A program made the position numbers and the translations under genes. 64,000 nucleotides of DNA from Fusicatenibacter saccharivorans (GTDB lineage: Bacteria; Bacillota; Clostridia; Lachnospirales; Lachnospiraceae): contig NZ_JADNOP010000015.1 in NCBI RefSeq assembly GCF_015557635.1, positions 1 to 64,000 of the forward strand, in the 5' to 3' direction. The notes beneath the pieces are model-generated. The model did no database searches. It worked only from the letters and a program-made list of their open reading frames with translations, and was not told where the DNA came from. Below are positions 1-7,738 of this stretch, piece after piece. Position 1 is the stretch's first letter; each line of letters begins with the position of its first letter.

Positions 1-36
1 GGGGTATATTCTGAATTTATATGCTTTGTTTGCCAT
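1..36 (-). CDS. tnpB: TnpB, N-terminal fragment cut by the window edge
   Basis: The minus strand from position 36 reads ATG and encodes MANKAYKFRIYP. This matches the usual start of IS200/IS605 TnpB proteins, which are RNA-guided nucleases related to Cas12. A Shine-Dalgarno-like AAGGAAGTG lies just upstream, and the start is five bases past the tnpA stop, as in two-gene IS605-type elements. Only 12 codons are inside the window, so the RuvC catalytic residues, the intactness of the gene and its guide RNA cannot be judged. Identification rests on the short N-terminal motif and the gene order. Confidence 0.75.
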   Translation of the reverse strand, partial: MANKAYKFRIYP

Positions 37-41
37 GTTGG

Positions 42-455
42 TCACTTCCTTTTTCGATCCGTTTGTCCCTGACTTTCAATGTATTTTTTGATTACTTCCA
101 TCGGGGCACCGCCCGTTGTGAGCAGGCAAAAACTCTGGCTCCAGAAATGTTCTTTCCATAATTTTTGCTTTATCTGTGGAAATTCTTTTTTCAGAAGTCT
201 GCTGCTTGCACTTTTATATGCGTTTATGAACTTGCTTATTTCTGTATTTGGATGCGCCTTGAAAAGTATATGCACATGGTCTTTATCGTGATTCCATTCT
301 TCAAGGGTGATATTGTAATTTGGAGCAATATACGCAAAGATCTCTTTTGCCCTGCCGGAAATTGCGTCATCAAAAACCTGTCTGCGGTACTTAACCACAA
401 GAACAAGATGATAGTGCAGCAAAAACACTGAATGTGCATTATTATCCAAATCCAT
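42..455 (-). CDS. tnpA: IS200/IS605 family transposase TnpA (Y1 HUH enzyme)
   Basis: This is a single-strand-specific transposase of the HUH/Y1 class that cuts and joins element ends as single-stranded DNA. The protein has the HVH metal-binding pair (in KDHVHILF) near the middle and the catalytic tyrosine in the C-terminal helix (IKKYIESQG). The length of about 137 residues is normal for the family. I chose the ATG at 455, in front of DLDNNAHSVF and preceded by a GGGG-containing ribosome-binding site; an in-frame ATG at 479 would add eight residues without a better site. It is followed directly by tnpB. No frameshift is seen, so the enzyme looks intact. Confidence 0.9.
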   Translation of the reverse strand: MDLDNNAHSVFLLHYHLVLVVKYRRQVFDDAISGRAKEIFAYIAPNYNITLEEWNHDKDHVHILFKAHPNTEISKFINAYKSASSRLLKKEFPQIKQKLWKEHFWSQSFCLLTTGGAPMEVIKKYIESQGQTDRKRK

Positions 456-542
456 TGTATTTCGACCCCTTTCTGCCATTCGACTGATTCTATTATACCA
501 TGATTAGAACCCACTATCAAGAAGGTAACGGACGCAATTCAT

Positions 543-563
543 CTCCCACCTTAGAGGTCGGAG
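543..563. repeat. Candidate subterminal hairpin of the IS200/IS605 element
   Basis: Arms CTCCCACCT (543-551) and AGGTCGGAG (555-563) pair with one mismatch around a 3-nt loop, about 90 bases upstream of tnpA. Small imperfect hairpins at this place are the recognition structures of TnpA in this family. The exact element boundary cannot be set from one end. Confidence 0.55.
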
Positions 564-671
564 TCTTCTTGCTGAAAGAGGATAAAAGTCCGTTTTCTGC
601 TGACTTTTCTTCTTATTATTAGCCAAGCGGATATTCGCAATCCGTTTCGCTACTTGCTCATAACCGAATAA

Positions 672-769
672 CTGCTTCGCAGCTTATCAGGAGTGACTTG
701 TACCACTCCTGATACAAACAAGTCCCAACCCACTGCTTATTGCTCCACGCAATGGAAGCAGGGGACTTG
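672..769. other. Strongly folded non-coding region between tnpA and the ABC-F gene
   Basis: Three stem-loops follow one another. CTGC/GCAG lies at 672-682. A perfect 11-bp stem TATCAGGAGTG (685-695) / CACTCCTGATA (704-714) follows. A compound stem joins CAAGTCCC (719-726) to GGGACTTG (762-769) and encloses CTGCTTATTGC paired with GCAAT and AAGCAG. There is no convincing U-tract after any stem on either strand and no plausible gene. It may be part of the IS end, a processed 3' UTR of the ABC-F gene that ends at 780, or a small structured RNA. The rest of 456-780 shows nothing else that I can name. Confidence 0.5.
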
Positions 770-779
770 CTTGATTCGA

Positions 780-2336
780 TTAAATCACTTTCGTCGTCCA
801 CTCCGAGCAGTCCCATACGCTGGTTGCCAGGCCATCATAAAATTCCGGCTCATGGCAGACCATAAGAACAGTTCCTTTGTACTCTTTCAGTGCGTTTTTC
901 AGCTCCTCTTTCGCGTCCACGTCAAGATGGTTCGTCGGCTCGTCGAGGACAAGGAGGTTAGTTTCGCGGTTGATGAGTTTGCAGAGGCGCACTTTTGCCT
1001 GCTCGCCGCCGGAAAGGACACGCACCAGGCTTTCAATGTGCTGTGTGGTAAGACCGCATTTGGCAAGCGCTGCGCGGACTTCATACTGGGTATAGGATGG
1101 AAATTCTTCCCAGATTTCCTGGATACAGCTGTTGGTGTTGCCTTTTTGCATTTCCTGCTCGAAATATCCGATTTCTAGATAATCGCCAAGCTCCACGTCT
1201 CCGCCAAGGGACCGGATCAAACCGAGGATACTCTTTAAGAGTGTTGTTTTTCCGATTCCGTTGGCACCGGTGAGCACGATCTTTTCGCCACGCTCGATCG
1301 CAAAGGTCAGCGGTCTGGAGAGCGGTTCTTCATAGCCGATCACAAGTTCTTTTGCAGTCACAACAAAGCGGCCCGAAGTGCGCGCAGTGCGGAAATGAAA
1401 TTCCGGCTTTGGTTTTTCTTTCGCAAGCTCGATCACATCCATCTTATCCAGCTTCTTCTGCCGTGACATAGCCATATTTCTGGTTGCCACACGGGCTTTA
1501 TTTCGTGCCACGAAATCCTTCAGTTCACTGATCTCCTGCTGCTGGCGGTTATAGGCAGCTTCCTTCTGCGCTTTTTTGACTGCATAAACCTCCTGGAAGT
1601 GATCATAATCACCAACATAACGATTCAGTTCTTTGTTTTCCATATGATAGATCAGATTGACAACACTGTTCAGGAATGGGATATCGTGAGAGATCAGAAT
1701 GAAAGCATTTTCATACTCTTCAAGGTATCGTTTCAGCCAGGTGATATGTTCCACATCCAGGTAGTTGGTCGGCTCATCCAAAAGAAGGATGTCCGGTTTT
1801 TCCAAAAGTAATTTTGCCAGAAGTACCTTCGTTCTCTGTCCGCCGGAAAGTTCGGTGACATCGCGTTCGAGACCGATCTCTTCAAGACCAAGCGCGCGGC
1901 CAATCTCTTCTATTCTGGAATCCAGAATATAAAAATCATGTGCATCCATCATCTCCTGGATTACGCCGAGTTCTTCCATCATTGCATTCAGCTCGTCCTC
2001 GGAGGCATCGCCCATGGAATCGCAGATCGTGTTCATCCGCTCTTCCATCTCGTACAACCAGGAAAAAGCACTTTTTAACACATCACGGATCGTCATACCT
2101 TTTTCCAGAACGGTATGCTGGTCCAGATAGCCGACACGGACGTTTTTTGCCCACTCAACCTTTCCCTCATCCGGCATCAGCTTTCCGGTGATGATGTTCA
2201 TAAAGGTTGATTTTCCCTCGCCATTTGCACCTACCAGACCGATGTGCTCCCCCTTTAACAGGCGGAACGATACATCTTCAAAAATCGCACGGTCACCGAA
2301 GCCGTGGGACAGATGTTCTACATTTAAAATACTCAT
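780..2336 (-). CDS. ABC-F family ATPase (YbiT-like)
   Basis: This is a soluble protein with two ABC ATPase domains and no membrane segments, the ABC-F layout. Domain 1 has Walker A GANGEGKST near residue 37, LSGGQ near 164 and LLLDEPTNYLD. Domain 2 has GANGIGKTT, LSGGEQ and LVLDEPTNHLD. The linker between them is charged and helical, as expected for the P-site tRNA interaction motif. ABC-F proteins bind the ribosomal E site and adjust translation, and some give antibiotic resistance. The domain spacing resembles the housekeeping YbiT group more than known resistance proteins, but this is inference. At 518 residues it is a usual length. The start at 2336 follows AAAGGAG by ten bases. Confidence 0.9.
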   Translation of the reverse strand: MSILNVEHLSHGFGDRAIFEDVSFRLLKGEHIGLVGANGEGKSTFMNIITGKLMPDEGKVEWAKNVRVGYLDQHTVLEKGMTIRDVLKSAFSWLYEMEERMNTICDSMGDASEDELNAMMEELGVIQEMMDAHDFYILDSRIEEIGRALGLEEIGLERDVTELSGGQRTKVLLAKLLLEKPDILLLDEPTNYLDVEHITWLKRYLEEYENAFILISHDIPFLNSVVNLIYHMENKELNRYVGDYDHFQEVYAVKKAQKEAAYNRQQQEISELKDFVARNKARVATRNMAMSRQKKLDKMDVIELAKEKPKPEFHFRTARTSGRFVVTAKELVIGYEEPLSRPLTFAIERGEKIVLTGANGIGKTTLLKSILGLIRSLGGDVELGDYLEIGYFEQEMQKGNTNSCIQEIWEEFPSYTQYEVRAALAKCGLTTQHIESLVRVLSGGEQAKVRLCKLINRETNLLVLDEPTNHLDVDAKEELKNALKEYKGTVLMVCHEPEFYDGLATSVWDCSEWTTKVI

Positions 2337-2407
2337 GCAGTAAGTCTCCTTTTTCTGTTCTATTGAATTCTCCTGATGATTTACTTTTTCCTATCACAAT
2401 CTGAATC

Positions 2408-2437
2408 ATTATATAGGAAATTTCACCCTTTTGGCAA
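2408..2437 (-). promoter_or_regulatory. Promoter of the ABC-F gene
   Basis: On the minus strand TTGCCA (2437-2432), an 18-base spacer and TATAAT (2413-2408) match the sigma-A consensus about 70 bases upstream of the start codon. Confidence 0.7.
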
Positions 2438-2498
2438 GCTTTTTCTATCTTATTTACAGGCTTTTATGCCATGCATAGAAGACGCAGCTTTCTGCCGC

Positions 2499-2556
2499 AA
2501 AAAAGAAGAATCCCGTTGAGGAGTTCCGTCACCGTCTCCTCTGTCAGAATTCTTCT
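2499..2556 (-). terminator. Rho-independent terminator after the HAD gene
   Basis: Read on the minus strand, AGAAGAATTC pairs with GATTCTTCTT across a loop holding an inner AGGAG/CTCCT stem, and is followed by a run of T. It lies about 45 bases past the HAD stop codon. Confidence 0.7.
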
Positions 2557-2600
2557 CTGTCCTTATGTTCTTACTCCGAAATCAAAGATGATGGGAAGTT

Positions 2601-3425
2601 TTAAGAACACTTCTTCTTTTGTCCATACACCCACTCCGCATACATTTCTTTTACGGATGGATACACATACTCCACAAGATACTGCGAGTTCTGCATTTCT
2701 TCACGCGTAGATTCACCGGAAAGCACAAGGGCTGCAGAAACGCCCGCCATGTTGGCGCACGCAATGTCCGTATAGAGACGGTCTCCTACAAGAACAGCCT
2801 CATCTCGGGTTCTGTCTGTCATATCAAGTGCCATCTCAATCATCCGTATGCCTGGTTTTCCGATATAAGTCGGCATGCGGTGGATCGCATGACCGATCAT
2901 CTCGCAGATGGAACCGCAATCCGGCACGTAGCCGAATTCAATCGGACAAACATAGTCCGGGTTCGTTGCAGCGTAATCGAGCTCCGGGCGCTCTGTCAAC
3001 AGCCGACAGATATCCGTCAGTTTTTGATACGTCAGTTCATTGTCATAGCTTGCAAGCACACACGCAATTCCTTCTTTTTCCGGATCGCGGGTGGTACACA
3101 CACCGAAGCTCTCCAATTCCCGGATCAGAGAGTCTGTTCCCAGCACATAGACGGGACGGGATCCATATTTCTGTTTCAGGTAATGAGCTGTCGCAACGGA
3201 TGCTGTCAGAAAGTTCCCGCTTGTTGTCGGAATGCCCAGCTTTGCAAATTTTTTCCGGTAATCTGCTACGCTCATCGTCGTATTATTTGTAATAAACACA
3301 TAATCTCCACCGTACTCGGACAGTCCGTTTAAAAACCGGTCTGCTCCCGGAATCAGACGGTTCCCCACGCAGATGGTTCCGTCGATATCCAAAAGGAACA
3401 GCTTTTTTTCTCCAATCGGTATCAC
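2601..3425 (-). CDS. HAD-IIA family phosphatase (NagD/AraL type)
   Basis: This is a haloacid-dehalogenase superfamily phosphatase of subclass IIA. Motif I DIDGT is at residues 13-17, motif II is ITNNT, the motif III lysine is in IGKPG, and motif IV is GDRLYTDI. At 274 residues it has the usual length with a C2 cap. Family members remove phosphate from small sugar phosphates, phosphoglycolate or glycerol 3-phosphate. The start is GTG, overlapping the stop of the preceding glycerophosphodiesterase by four bases (GTGA), which implies translational coupling. The neighbours make glycerol 3-phosphate a plausible substrate, but the sequence does not prove it. Confidence 0.85.
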   Translation of the reverse strand: MIPIGEKKLFLLDIDGTICVGNRLIPGADRFLNGLSEYGGDYVFITNNTTMSVADYRKKFAKLGIPTTSGNFLTASVATAHYLKQKYGSRPVYVLGTDSLIRELESFGVCTTRDPEKEGIACVLASYDNELTYQKLTDICRLLTERPELDYAATNPDYVCPIEFGYVPDCGSICEMIGHAIHRMPTYIGKPGIRMIEMALDMTDRTRDEAVLVGDRLYTDIACANMAGVSAALVLSGESTREEMQNSQYLVEYVYPSVKEMYAEWVYGQKKKCS

Positions 3426-4150
3426 TTCGCGTTGCGGCAGGAAACGGCCACATCCGGATAATTGGTGATGACTGCGTCAACACCGGCATCCATCAGGCGT
3501 TCGATCTCCGCCTTATCATTGACCGTCCACACATGCACTGCAAGATCACTTTCCACATACTGCGGAAGAAAGTCTGCCATCTGCACATGAAAGGTTGCCG
3601 GATGAAGAGCTCCTGTTCCGATTTTTTTCGCATAATTCACGACATCGTAAATAACATCTGCGTAGAGGATGCCGGTGCTGGCTTTCGGATCCAGTTCCAG
3701 AATTTTTGCAATGCTGTAATGGTTAAAGGAAGAATAAATCACGCGATCTTCCATCTCCATCTCTTTTGTCAGCTCGAGTACCTTTTTTTCCAGGTCTTTA
3801 TACCAGAAAATACCGGTTTTCAGCTCGACATTGATCGTCATTCCCGTTGGCTTTAATGCTTCATATACTTCGCGAAGCGTCGGAATTTTTACATCCTGAT
3901 ACTCCGGATGTGTCTTATTAAAGTTCAGGATCTTTAATTCCGCAAGCGTATAATCTTTGACAAATCCGCTTCCGTCACTGACCCGGTCGATTTCCTCATC
4001 GTGGACAACAACCATCTCGCCATCTTTTGTCAGCTGTACATCCAGCTCCACACCGTCTGCTCCCTGCTCTGCCGCAAGAAGAAACGCTTCCAGTGTATTT
4101 TCCGGTGCATATGCACTGGCTCCTCTGTGTGCCCATACTTTTGTTTTCAT
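3422..4150 (-). CDS. ugpQ: Glycerophosphodiester phosphodiesterase
   Basis: The enzyme hydrolyses glycerophosphodiesters to glycerol 3-phosphate and an alcohol. The N-terminus carries the HRG and ENT motifs (AHRGASAYAPENT), followed by ELDVQLTKDG, VVHDE and NVELKTG, the metal-binding and catalytic elements of the GDPD family. No signal peptide is seen, so it should be cytoplasmic. I chose the ATG at 4150 because GGAGG lies 11 bases upstream; upstream in-frame starts would add a poorly conserved N-terminus. The length is then about 242 residues. It lies downstream of a ugp-type transporter, as ugpQ does in E. coli, though a terminator-like hairpin separates them. It is coupled to the HAD gene by a 4-base overlap. 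Confidence 0.9.
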   Translation of the reverse strand: MKTKVWAHRGASAYAPENTLEAFLLAAEQGADGVELDVQLTKDGEMVVVHDEEIDRVSDGSGFVKDYTLAELKILNFNKTHPEYQDVKIPTLREVYEALKPTGMTINVELKTGIFWYKDLEKKVLELTKEMEMEDRVIYSSFNHYSIAKILELDPKASTGILYADVIYDVVNYAKKIGTGALHPATFHVQMADFLPQYVESDLAVHVWTVNDKAEIERLMDAGVDAVITNYPDVAVSCRNAK

Positions 4151-4303
4151 CTCGTATCTGTCCTCCATTTTCCGTTCCCATTTCCAAACCTGCACTCTTT
4201 TCTATCTTTTGTCCCGGCTGCAGCTTTTTTTCTTTTATCGTAAACCCTGAAAATAATTAAAAAAGCGGTACTGACTCTCTTGCATTATTTGGAGGCTTAC
4301 TAT

Positions 4304-4328
4304 AAATCCGGAAACACGCCGGATTTTT
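4304..4328 (-). terminator. Hairpin terminator or attenuator between ugpB and ugpQ
   Basis: AAATCCGG (4304-4311) and CCGGATTT (4319-4326) form an 8-bp stem with a 7-nt loop. The T-run is better on the plus strand (TTTTT) than on the minus strand (TTTATAG). It sits 145 bases after ugpB, so it may reduce read-through into the ugpQ-HAD pair. No clear promoter is visible in the rest of 4151-4470. Confidence 0.5.
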
Positions 4329-4470
4329 GTCTCCGACGCATTTCCAGTCATATCTGAAAAATCATTTCCGTAACTCGGATCTTCCCCTTCATAGAAACCG
4401 TTCAAACACGCTTTGGGAACTCGTTTTTCTTCACTATAGGACGAAATCTTATTTTTGTAAAGTCTGTCTC

Positions 4471-5889
4471 TTATTCATTCACCAGATTATAATCCTCGAT
4501 TGAACTGTTGATCTGGGAAGCCATCGATTCTACTGCTTTCTCCGGAGTCTCGTTTCCGTTGATCATATTCTCGATTTCTGTTTCCACAATCTGTCTTGCC
4601 TCCGGGAATACAGAGAGAAGTGCGCCGGCATACTGCGGCTTGGAATCGTGCAGCTGATCAATCGCGGTCTGGAACTGCGGATACTGTGCTACATTATCTT
4701 TGAAGGTCTGCTCCTCATCGGCGGCTGTTGTAACTGGGAAGTAACCAGTCTCGGCATTCCAGTATGCCTGAGATTCCGGGGAAATCAGGAATTTGATAAA
4801 TTTCCAGGTAGCAGCTGCTTTCACATCGTCGTTATTGTTCAATGCCCAAAGAGAAGCTCCTCCAATGGAAACACCGCCCTCATCGCCGTCCTTGATTGTC
4901 GGGAAATATGCAGTTCCAACCTCGAAGCTTCCGTTGACATCCTGCAAAATCTGCTTCAGAGATGCGGTAGAGCCAAGGGTGATCGCTGCTTTTCCGGAAG
5001 TAAAGTCTGTCGTTGCGGTATCACTTCCGGCACGGCCTACGTTTGGTGCAACGTCGGCATCATTCAGGGCTTTCCACTCATTTAAGATGTTGAGCGCTCC
5101 GCCGTTGGAATCAAATTCAACCGCAGTAGCAGCAGCATCACGGCCATTTCCATTATCCGCATAGGAAAGTCCCTGTTTGCAGAGCCACTGTTCGAAATAC
5201 CATCCATAGATGGAGAGTGCCAGCGGTTCACCGGCTCCGCCCTTTGTTTTCAGATCATCACCGATGGCAAGAATTCCTTCCAGGCTTGTAGGAACCTCGG
5301 TGATCCCTGCTTTTTCAAACATATCTTTGTTGTAATACAGAATCGGTGTGGACGAATTGAATGGCATCGAGTACAGCTCATTGTTTACCGTATAATAAGC
5401 AGCGATATTCGGCTCGATCTGGGAAATATCATAGCCATCTGCATTAATCAGCTCCTGCATCGGAATGACCCAGCCGGAATCAATCATAAAGCGTGTTCCG
5501 ATATCATAAATCTGTACCAGGTCTGCTCCCATATTTCCGATCTGTGCACTTTTCAGTTTGTTAATCGTATCATCATATTCTCCCTGATAAACCGCCTCAA
5601 CGGTAATGCCATCGGTATTCTCTTCATTGAATTTATTGACAAGATAATCCATCGCTTCGCCATTGACACCTCCCATGGAATGCCAGAAGGTAATCGTGGT
5701 TCCCTTCGTATCCTGGTTTAAGTCCGGTGCTTCTGCTCCATCCGCCGTACTTCCTGCCTCAGTGCTGGCTGTGGTTTCATCTGTTGTCGCACTCTGTGCC
5801 TCACTCGTTGTTTTTCCGCCTCCGCATCCGGTAAGCGCCATAGCTGCCATAGAAGCCGCAAGAATTGATGCAATCACTTTTTTCTTCAT
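4471..5889 (-). CDS. ugpB: Glycerol-3-phosphate type ABC transporter substrate-binding lipoprotein
   Basis: This is an extracellular binding protein anchored by lipid. The signal peptide ends in the lipobox LTGC with the modified cysteine at residue 22, followed by a Ser/Thr/Ala/Glu-rich linker. The mature part resembles UgpB: TFWHSMGG near the start, PFNSSTPILYYNKD in the middle, IGGASLW, and TGYFPVT near the C-terminus, all shared in order with the E. coli protein. At 472 residues it is somewhat longer than E. coli UgpB, mainly in the linker. It is the last gene of ugpC-ugpA-ugpE-ugpB. The ligand may be glycerol 3-phosphate or a glycerophosphodiester; a related sugar cannot be excluded. Confidence 0.85.
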   Translation of the reverse strand: MKKKVIASILAASMAAMALTGCGGGKTTSEAQSATTDETTASTEAGSTADGAEAPDLNQDTKGTTITFWHSMGGVNGEAMDYLVNKFNEENTDGITVEAVYQGEYDDTINKLKSAQIGNMGADLVQIYDIGTRFMIDSGWVIPMQELINADGYDISQIEPNIAAYYTVNNELYSMPFNSSTPILYYNKDMFEKAGITEVPTSLEGILAIGDDLKTKGGAGEPLALSIYGWYFEQWLCKQGLSYADNGNGRDAAATAVEFDSNGGALNILNEWKALNDADVAPNVGRAGSDTATTDFTSGKAAITLGSTASLKQILQDVNGSFEVGTAYFPTIKDGDEGGVSIGGASLWALNNNDDVKAAATWKFIKFLISPESQAYWNAETGYFPVTTAADEEQTFKDNVAQYPQFQTAIDQLHDSKPQYAGALLSVFPEARQIVETEIENMINGNETPEKAVESMASQINSSIEDYNLVNE

Positions 5890-5941
5890 TTTTTTTTCCT
5901 CGTTTTCATACAGTTTTCTATTCTTTTTTCTGTCACAGGAA

Positions 5942-6856
5942 TCAGCCCTTGACTGCTCCCGAAAACATTCCTTTGATTAAGGCCTTCTGGCCCACGATAA
6001 AGATGGAAATGGATGGAATGATAATCATTACTACGCCCGCCAGCATCAGGGTAATCGACTGTGCGTCGACGCTGTTCAGCATACTGATACCAATCTGTAC
6101 GGTACGCTTGCTGTCCGAACCTGTAACCAGCAGCGGCCACATGTACATATTCCATGCATTGATAAAGGTGTAAACCGCCATTGCTCCCATTGCTGACTTT
6201 GTCAGCGGCATCAGGATTTTTACGATAAACCGCAGATTACCGCAGCCGTCCAGCTTCGCCGATTCATAAAGCGAAATCGGAAAGGTCATGTAGAACTGGC
6301 GGAACAGGAAAATTCCCATTGCAGAGGTAAGAGAAGGCAGGATCAGAACAATATAGGTATCGAGCAGTCCGAGACTTCCTACTGTCAGATAATTGGAAAT
6401 AATGGTTGCCTCACCCGGCACCATCATGGTCGCCATGACCAGCATAAACAGAACATTTTTTCCTTTGAAGTTCAGGAAAGAGAAGGCAAATGCCGCAAGA
6501 GAACACGTTACAATCTGACCCAGTGTAATGCTGCCCGCAACCAAAAATGAATTCAGGACAAAGCGTACCAACGGGATTTTATGAAATGCTTCCACAAAAT
6601 TTTCCAGTGTCGGATGTTTGGGAACGATATTCATCGCCATTGTGTATAACTCGCCGGACGGCATAAATGCTACGCTGATGGTATAAAGCAGCGGAAACAG
6701 CATAAACAGGCAGACAATCAGGTTCATGGTAACCAACGCTGTTTTCTGAATCATTTTCTTTCTTTTTGCTTTTGCATTCATTGCCAGATGCAGTGCCTGC
6801 AGCTCCTCTGCAGAATAAGTTTTGGGTCTGGCAATCGTAGTTGCTATCGTAGACAT
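5942..6856 (-). CDS. ugpE: ABC transporter permease, UgpE/MalG type
   Basis: This is an integral membrane subunit of the importer. After a hydrophilic N-terminus of about 35 residues there are six predicted membrane segments. The cytoplasmic EAA loop, the contact to the ATPase, is seen as ESAKLDGCGNLRFIVKILMP. At 304 residues the length is normal. The start codon overlaps the ugpA stop by one base (TGATG), so translation is coupled. The stop is about 50 bases before ugpB. Family-level assignment is firm; the Ugp label depends on ugpB and the nearby ugpQ. Confidence 0.87.
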   Translation of the reverse strand: MSTIATTIARPKTYSAEELQALHLAMNAKAKRKKMIQKTALVTMNLIVCLFMLFPLLYTISVAFMPSGELYTMAMNIVPKHPTLENFVEAFHKIPLVRFVLNSFLVAGSITLGQIVTCSLAAFAFSFLNFKGKNVLFMLVMATMMVPGEATIISNYLTVGSLGLLDTYIVLILPSLTSAMGIFLFRQFYMTFPISLYESAKLDGCGNLRFIVKILMPLTKSAMGAMAVYTFINAWNMYMWPLLVTGSDSKRTVQIGISMLNSVDAQSITLMLAGVVMIIIPSISIFIVGQKALIKGMFSGAVKG

Positions 6857-7725
6857 CAGTATTTTACTCCTCTCTTTTCCACGCGGAACATAACCAGGGT
6901 AAGCGCCATGACAATCAGAAACAAAACAACGGACTGTGCAGCTGCGCTTCCAAACCGGTAATTAAAAAACGCATCACGGTAAATCGAATATACAATCAGG
7001 TTAGTGGATTCTCCCGGTCCTCCCTGTGTCAGGATTTTCACCTGTCCGAATGACTGGAATGCCTGAATAATGTTAACAACCAGTGTGTAAAACATGATTG
7101 GAGAAAGTCCCGGCAGTGTCAGCTTAAAAAATTTCTGTACTGCATTCGCGCCATCCACAGAAGCACGCTCATAAATCGAATCGTCGATGTTTCCAAGTCC
7201 CGCTGAAAAGTACAGGAAATTGATGCCACTGTTCAGCCATGCCGTGAGGACAGCCACACAGATCAGCGCATATTTCGGATCGCTGACCCAATTAATGCTC
7301 ACATGCAGCAGTTTGTTTACGATACCGATCGTGGGATTTAAGATAATCTTGAAAATCATGGCGCCTGAGCTCGATGCTACTGCCATTGGGAGTGCATAGG
7401 AAGTACTGAATACCCGGATTCCCGGAAAAGCCTTGCTGCAAAGAACTGCTCCCAGAAGGCCAAGCGCCATACTTCCGACTACAACAATCGCCACAAATTC
7501 CAGCGTAACCCAGAGGCTGTTGTAAAAGGATGGATTCGATAATAAGCTTTTATAGTTGTCCAGTCCCACATACAATTTCGCTTCTCCAAGCTTGTTTGTC
7601 TTATACAGGCTCAGATAAATGGTCTTAATAAACGGATAAAACAGAAAGATGCTAAAGATCACCATACTCGGGATCAGATACATATAAACTTCTGCTTTTT
7701 TACACTTTTCGATTACTTTTTTCAC
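6856..7725 (-). CDS. ugpA: ABC transporter permease, UgpA/MalF type
   Basis: This is the second membrane subunit, pairing with UgpE. It has six hydrophobic segments starting at MYLIPSMVIFSIFLFYP, and an EAA loop (YERASVDGANAVQKFFKLTLPG). The reading frame stays open upstream into ugpC, but I place the start at the GTG at 7725: AAGGAG lies six bases before it and it is 13 bases past the ugpC stop. This gives 289 residues, a normal length, where the longer version would start inside ugpC. It ends in TGATG with ugpE. Confidence 0.87.
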   Translation of the reverse strand: MKKVIEKCKKAEVYMYLIPSMVIFSIFLFYPFIKTIYLSLYKTNKLGEAKLYVGLDNYKSLLSNPSFYNSLWVTLEFVAIVVVGSMALGLLGAVLCSKAFPGIRVFSTSYALPMAVASSSGAMIFKIILNPTIGIVNKLLHVSINWVSDPKYALICVAVLTAWLNSGINFLYFSAGLGNIDDSIYERASVDGANAVQKFFKLTLPGLSPIMFYTLVVNIIQAFQSFGQVKILTQGGPGESTNLIVYSIYRDAFFNYRFGSAAAQSVVLFLIVMALTLVMFRVEKRGVKY

Positions 7726-7738
7726 TTCTTGCTCCTTC

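Noticed and set aside
780-2336. ABC-F protein as an antibiotic-resistance factor
   Set aside because: The domain layout fits housekeeping YbiT-type proteins better. Nothing visible shows a resistance-type interdomain linker.
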